A stretch of 64,000 bases of DNA, taken from NCBI RefSeq assembly GCF_009766095.1, contig NZ_LMUD01000002.1, positions 164,837 to 228,836 on the forward strand. Reading direction: 5' to 3'. A model generated the notes under the pieces. The model was not told the origin of the DNA. It did no database searches and was given only the letters and a program-made list of their open reading frames with translations. Numbering within the stretch: position 1 is the first letter of the stretch; each line of letters opens with the position of its first letter. This stretch comes from Granulicella sp. S190 (GTDB taxonomy: Bacteria > Acidobacteriota > Terriglobia > Terriglobales > Acidobacteriaceae). The position numbers were made by a program, and so were the translations under genes. Positions 60,394-64,000 of the stretch are shown one piece after another.

Positions 60394-62168
60394 TTCATCT
60401 CCCCGACCGCTTCAGTCGCCTGCAGCCGCGTGAGACCTTGGCTCGCACCCAGGTCCTCGAGCGTGGCTGGCCCTTCTTTCTCGATCTCTGCATCGCTGCC
60501 ATCGGCCTCGCCTGCTTCTACGCCGTCGTCCGCATCGCCATGTTCTGGGCTGGCCGCCCCGAGCCCGAGTTCATCGTCTCGCTCAGCCCGCGGGCCCTGC
60601 CCCACTACGCCTTCTACTCCGTCGTCCGCATCGGCCTTGCCTATCTTCTCAGCCTGCTCTTCGCCATCTCCTACGGCTACATCGCCGCCTACAACCAGCG
60701 CGCCGAAAAAGTCATGATTGCGATCCTCGACATCCTGCAATCGATCCCCGTGCTCAGCTTTCTTCCGCCCGTCATGCTCGCCATGATCGCCCTCTTCCCC
60801 ACCCGCCAGCTCGGCGTCGAGATGGGTGCCATCGTCCTCATCTTCACCGGCTCAGTCTGGAACATGGCCTTCAGCTTCTACTCCTCCCTCAAGAGCATCC
60901 CCCGCGAGCTCATGGAAGCCACCAACATCTACTGCTTCTCGCGCGTCCAGCGCCTCTTTCAACTGGAGCTGCCCTACGCCGCCATCGGTCTCATCTGGAA
61001 CTCCATCATGTCCGTCGCCGGAGCCTGGTTCTTCCTCATGGCCTGCGAGATGTTTCACCTCGGCTCCCGCGACTTCCGCCTCCCCGGCCTCGGCTCCTAC
61101 CTCCAGACCGCCGCCGACGCAGGCAACGGAGTCGCTATCTGCTGGGGACTCGCCGTCATGATCCTCATCATCGTCGCCACCGACCAGCTCGTCTGGCGAC
61201 CCCTCATCGCCTGGAGCGACAAGTTCAAGTTCGAGCAGGTCGAGAGCAGCAAGCGCATCACCTCACCCATCCTCCATCTCCTCACCCAATCGACCGCCCT
61301 CGCCAGCCTCAGCCATCGCCTCGTAGACCCCCTCACCGAGAGCCTCTACACCCGACTCGCCAAGCACCGCATCGCCAAGCTGCGTCAGCTAACCACCAGC
61401 AGACCTCAATCCCGCCTGCTATCGATTGTCGTTCGTATCGTTCTCGTGATCGTCATCGCCGCCGCCGTTCTCTACGCTGCCCTTCAAGCCGTAGCCTTGC
61501 TTCGCCCACTTCCAGGAGCCGCCTACCTTCACATCTTCCAGGGGGCCATCGCCACCTTCCTCCGCGTCAACCTTGCTCTTCTGCTCGCCTCCGCCTGGAC
61601 CATCCCCGTCGGAGTAGCCATCGGCTCCAGCCCACGCCTCGCCCGCATCGCGCAACCCCTCGCGCAGATCGCAGCCTCGGTCCCCGCCACCGCGCTCTTT
61701 CCCGTTCTTCTCCTGGCTCTGGTACGCATCGGCGGCGGTATGGGCATCGGCTCCATCGCCCTCATGCTCCTAGGCACACAGTGGTACATCCTCTTCAACG
61801 TTATCGCCGGAGCCATCGCCATCCCCTCCGACCTCAAGGAAGTCGCCACGCTCTTCCGCTTTAGCCGTATCCAGCGCTGGAAGACCGTCATCCTCCCCGG
61901 CATCTTTCCCTACCTCATCACCGGTCTGGTCACAGCCTCAGGCGGAGCCTGGAACGCCAGCATCATCGCCGAGTACTTCCCCATCAAGGGCCAGATCCTC
62001 CAGACCATAGGCCTCGGTGCCATCATCAGCGAAGCCACCGGCGGCGGCCGCTTTCCCGTCCTGCTGCTCGCCACCATGGTCATGGCCCTGATGGTCGTCA
62101 CCACCAACCGCCTCGTCTGGCGCCCCCTCTTCCGCCTCGCCGAAACCCGCTACAAACTAGGTGCCTGA
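60390..62168 (+). CDS. tandem-domain ABC permease (two BPD-type units)
   Basis: 592 residues containing two permease units, about 70-270 and 360-590. The EAA-type loops are ELMEATNIYCFSRVQRLFQLELP in the first and DLKEVATLFRFSRIQRWKTVILPG in the second. Each is followed by membrane helices of the binding-protein-dependent transport family. Two permease domains in a single chain replace a homodimer. The gene overlaps the ATPase gene by 4 bases. No substrate-binding protein is encoded in the window. It would act in the inner membrane. Confidence 0.88.
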   Translation: MIHLPDRFSRLQPRETLARTQVLERGWPFFLDLCIAAIGLACFYAVVRIAMFWAGRPEPEFIVSLSPRALPHYAFYSVVRIGLAYLLSLLFAISYGYIAAYNQRAEKVMIAILDILQSIPVLSFLPPVMLAMIALFPTRQLGVEMGAIVLIFTGSVWNMAFSFYSSLKSIPRELMEATNIYCFSRVQRLFQLELPYAAIGLIWNSIMSVAGAWFFLMACEMFHLGSRDFRLPGLGSYLQTAADAGNGVAICWGLAVMILIIVATDQLVWRPLIAWSDKFKFEQVESSKRITSPILHLLTQSTALASLSHRLVDPLTESLYTRLAKHRIAKLRQLTTSRPQSRLLSIVVRIVLVIVIAAAVLYAALQAVALLRPLPGAAYLHIFQGAIATFLRVNLALLLASAWTIPVGVAIGSSPRLARIAQPLAQIAASVPATALFPVLLLALVRIGGGMGIGSIALMLLGTQWYILFNVIAGAIAIPSDLKEVATLFRFSRIQRWKTVILPGIFPYLITGLVTASGGAWNASIIAEYFPIKGQILQTIGLGAIISEATGGGRFPVLLLATMVMALMVVTTNRLVWRPLFRLAETRYKLGA

Positions 62169-62334
62169 GCACTGCCGGCTGACCCTTGGCAATTGACCCG
62201 TAGAGAAGGAACCGTCATCTCGACCGAAGTCGCACGGCTTCATCGTGCGACGCAGTGGAGAGACCCCCGTATTTAACACTTGCTGTCGCAGCTGTGGTTG
62301 TCGTTGCTGTTGCCGTTATCCGTTGATTGTCCCT

Positions 62335-62363
62335 TTGTTGTCATCCCGCAGGGATCTGCTTCT
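62335..62363 (+). repeat. dispersed short repeat, family 2 copy 2
   Basis: TTGTTGTCATCCCGCAGGGA continued by TCTGCTTCT; the core TCCC-GCA-GGGA forms a hairpin. Twenty-two bases separate it from the next copy. Confidence 0.65.
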
Positions 62364-62385
62364 CTCGTTGCCGGTGTCAGTTCTT

Positions 62386-62414
62386 TTGTTGTCATCCCGT
62401 AGGAATCTGCTTCT
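62386..62414 (+). repeat. dispersed short repeat, family 2 copy 3
   Basis: TTGTTGTCATCCCGTAGGAA continued by TCTGCTTCT. It resembles copies at 51004 and 62335. Confidence 0.65.
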
Positions 62415-62444
62415 GTTTTCTCCCCAAACCATTCAACCAATCCC

Positions 62445-62485
62445 AAACAAAAAGGAGTACGAAAGCCAGAAAGCTTTCGTACTCC
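62445..62485 (-). terminator. intrinsic terminator of the small W-rich protein gene
   Basis: GGAGTACGAAAGC and GCTTTCGTACTCC form a perfect 13-bp stem with a 6-base loop; read on the minus strand it is followed by TTTTTGTTTG. It lies 18 bases beyond the stop of the 62504-62794 gene. Confidence 0.88.
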
Positions 62486-62503
62486 ATCCCGCAAAAAAAC
62501 GCT

Positions 62504-62794
62504 CTAGCGCCAGTATCCACGGTGATAGCGATAGCCGCCATGCCACCGGTCATAGCTACCCGGCACCCACACCGCTCCCGCACGCGGAGGACGACCATAG
62601 TGCCCCGGAGTCCACACATACCGCTGTCCATCCCAGCGATGATATCCGCCCTGCCAAACATATCCCGGCCGTGGCGGGGGACCGTAATGCTCCACAATAG
62701 GTGCCGGAGGACCGACACGAATCACAACCTGTGCTTGAGACGCCAGGGGCAAGAGCGAAGAAAACAACGCGAGCACTGCAAGTTTCTTGAGCAT
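62504..62794 (-). CDS. YXWGXW-repeat secreted protein
   Basis: 96 residues with a signal peptide (MLKKLAVLALFSSLLPLA, cleavage near SQAQ). The mature part is rich in Trp, Tyr, Gly, Pro and His, with W-x-x-G-x-(Y/W)-type repeats: YVWQGGYHRWDGQRYVWTPG, VWVPGSYDRW and YRYHRGYW. Such repeats occur in small exported proteins of unknown role (BcpO-like family), often located near the outer membrane. ATG 62794 was chosen because it begins the signal peptide. Strong terminator downstream. Confidence 0.85.
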   Translation of the reverse strand: MLKKLAVLALFSSLLPLASQAQVVIRVGPPAPIVEHYGPPPRPGYVWQGGYHRWDGQRYVWTPGHYGRPPRAGAVWVPGSYDRWHGGYRYHRGYWR

Positions 62795-63091
62795 GAAATA
62801 CCTTTCTTGGTTCGCACAACAAAACTTACTGCAGATTAACGACTCATCCAAATATCCCGAAGATCATAAAACCGTCTCCGTCGTTCTCTTGTTAGAACAC
62901 AAAAACAATACATGGGTTGCGGCACAATGCGAAGGAGGATTGACTTTAACCTAATCAGCACCGGCAGCAAGTCAGTGCCCATTCCTCCTCACAGCAAATA
63001 GAAATACAGGAGAAACACTTGAAGCTGAGCCGGTGTCTAATCAAAGAGAATTGACCCGCAGGAAGCCCCTGCCACAACTCTTGGAGTTCTC

Positions 63092-63679
63092 ATGTCTGAC
63101 GCGTTCCGTCTTGATCCCGCGCGCACTGCCATCCTCAGCATGGACTGCCAGTCCGCCATCGTGTCGATCTATACCAAAAACGATCAGAACGCATTTCTGG
63201 AGCGCGCCGCCAGCGTGCTCAATCATGCGCGTGCCGCGGATATGACCGTCATTCACGTCAAAGTCGGTTTTCGACCTGGCCTCCCTGAGGTGAGCCCCCA
63301 CAACAAGCTCTTCGGTGCAATCAAGACCTCTCCACAACATCAGAAGATATTTGAGGAACCATTAGGGACCATCCATCCGACGCTGGCTCCCACAGAAACC
63401 GAGATCATCATAACGAAGCATCGAGTCAGTGCCTTCACCGGCACCGATCTCGCTATGATTCTTCGCGCCAACCATCTGGACACACTTGTACTCTTCGGCA
63501 TCGCCACAAGCGGCGTTGTCCTCTCTACTCTTCTTGAGGCTAGCGACTCTGACCTCCGCCTCGTAGTCATAAAGGACTGTTGCGCCGACCTCGATACGGA
63601 CCTGCATAACGCGCTCATCGAGCGGCTATTCCCGTCGCGGGCTATAGTCCTCTCAGCCGCCGACTTCCTCAAGCTCTAG
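63092..63679 (+). CDS. isochorismatase-like hydrolase lacking the usual catalytic Cys
   Basis: 195 residues of isochorismatase fold. Catalytic Asp in ILSMDCQSAIV and Lys in IITKHRVSAFTGTDL are present, with LVLFGIATSGVVLSTLLEASD at the third position. There, nicotinamidase-type relatives have Cys in T-D-x-C-V, but here the position reads S-G-V-V. That resembles true isochorismatases such as PhzD/EntB, which lack the Cys. So it might cleave vinyl ethers or be a different hydrolase. Start ATG 63092 has GGAG 6 bases upstream. Confidence 0.85.
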   Translation: MSDAFRLDPARTAILSMDCQSAIVSIYTKNDQNAFLERAASVLNHARAADMTVIHVKVGFRPGLPEVSPHNKLFGAIKTSPQHQKIFEEPLGTIHPTLAPTETEIIITKHRVSAFTGTDLAMILRANHLDTLVLFGIATSGVVLSTLLEASDSDLRLVVIKDCCADLDTDLHNALIERLFPSRAIVLSAADFLKL

Positions 63680-63737
63680 TCCATTGCGCGTCGTTCCGGA
63701 AATCCTGCCCTATCCTTCATGGCGCGTACACGTCCCT

Positions 63738-64000
63738 TTAGACAGAAGGCTTCGGCTTCCAAAACGCAAACACCACCGCCAGCAGCGGAGGCGCCAGCAG
63801 CACACCCCAGAACGGAATCACAATCCCCAGCACAATAGGCCCAAGAAACGCCGCCCACCACGGCACCTTCGTAGTACGGTGCAGCACGTAAGGCCCGATC
63901 ACCAGCCCCTCAAGAATCACAATCAACCCATACAACCCAAGCACCAGCCCCAGCCGCCACTCATCATGTCCGCTGAACGCAACCGCGAGAACCGGCCCAA
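63738..64000 (-). CDS. AI-2E family transporter, C-terminal fragment
   Basis: The frame is open from the right edge down to TAA at 63738, giving about 86 residues: GPVLAVAFSGHDEWRLGL, ILEGLVIGPYVLHRTTKVPW, LGPIVLGIVIPFWGVLLAPP, LLAVVFAFW. The E-G-x-V-I-x-P segment and the last two helices match the C-terminus of AI-2E/PerM-family membrane proteins, implicated in autoinducer export or ion/proton-coupled transport. It begins beyond the window, so its start cannot be seen. A GTG at 63944 could falsely be read as a start. Confidence 0.75.
   Translation of the reverse strand, partial: GPVLAVAFSGHDEWRLGLVLGLYGLIVILEGLVIGPYVLHRTTKVPWWAAFLGPIVLGIVIPFWGVLLAPPLLAVVFAFWKPKPSV

Larger units (their letters stand above)
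62169..62503. other. 335-base repeat-bearing intergenic region
   Basis: No gene is recognised. The first part holds a repeat-like element with a perfect 8-bp stem (GTCGCACG-GCTTCAT-CGTGCGAC, 62229-62251) followed by CGCAGTGGAGAGACC. Then come two copies of short repeat family 2 at 62335-62363 and 62386-62414. The end, 62445-62485, is the terminator of the W-rich protein gene. Confidence 0.6.

Noticed and set aside
59474-60433. 319-codon Ser/Pro-rich plus-strand frame inside the ABC operon
   Set aside because: Low-complexity product of reading the ATPase gene in another frame; no start signal.
1-64000. CRISPR arrays, rRNA, tRNA genes, insertion sequences and prophage
   Set aside because: None seen: no regularly spaced direct repeats, no transposase or integrase motif, and no cloverleaf-like sequence noticed by eye. 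A tRNA scan was not possible.

Overview
The window looks like chromosomal DNA of an Acidobacteriota member, most likely family Acidobacteriaceae (Granulicella/Edaphobacter/Terriglobus type). The reasons are a secreted VWFA protein of the kind typical of that phylum, a split MetH, a threonine synthase coupled to a MoaD-like protein, SpoIVB-type S55 and TRIC-type genes next to each other, many long antisense frames that point to high-GC coding bias, and short dispersed intergenic repeats. No rRNA, tRNA, CRISPR array, phage or insertion sequence was recognised. The assignment comes from reading proteins by eye, not from a search.

Layout. 1-2.4 kb: the end of an alpha/beta hydrolase, then a two-gene minus-strand operon of a SPASM-type radical SAM enzyme and a large acidic repeat protein with a RiPP-leader-like N-terminal segment; this is the most unusual locus in the window. 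2.6-9.9 kb: VWFA protein, S55 peptidase-domain protein, zinc alcohol dehydrogenase, a secreted beta-propeller protein and a TRIC-type channel. 10-12.6 kb: a LolC/E-LolD lipoprotein exporter interrupted by an AhpD-like gene. 13-24.8 kb: a protein quality-control region (clpC; then tig-clpP-clpX-lon) with a YtxH protein, a 31-residue membrane peptide, a uracil-DNA glycosylase and an aldose-epimerase-like protein between its two halves. 24.8-31.5 kb, minus strand: a tiny membrane protein, moaD-thrC, a pseudo-receiver and a two-piece B12-dependent methionine synthase.

31.6-41.1 kb: nuoI, a molybdopterin-domain protein, a nucleoside-phosphorylase-like protein, a UbiD decarboxylase, TonB, a DedA-rhodanese fusion, a Dps ferritin and an EmrA-TolC pair without its inner-membrane pump. 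41.3-49 kb: xylulokinase and a Gfo/Idh/MocA oxidoreductase, argJ, aceE and a degenerate E1-alpha-like protein. 49-57.8 kb: an exopolysaccharide/capsule cluster (Wzi, Wzc tyrosine kinase, Wza, two GT4 glycosyltransferases, a WcaF-like acetyltransferase). 57.8-64 kb: a membrane protein, a response regulator, an unusual NitT/TauT-type ABC importer without a binding protein, a repeat-bearing intergenic region, a small W-rich secreted protein, an isochorismatase-like hydrolase and the end of an AI-2E family transporter.

How the genes work together: ClpX with ClpP forms an ATP-dependent protease, Lon and ClpC add parallel routes, and trigger factor handles nascent chains. Wza, Wzc and Wzi would export and anchor the polysaccharide built by the glycosyltransferases. 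The two MetH pieces should form one enzyme. Start codons were moved inward where a Shine-Dalgarno sequence, a signal peptide or the family's usual N-terminus favoured it; each such choice is stated.
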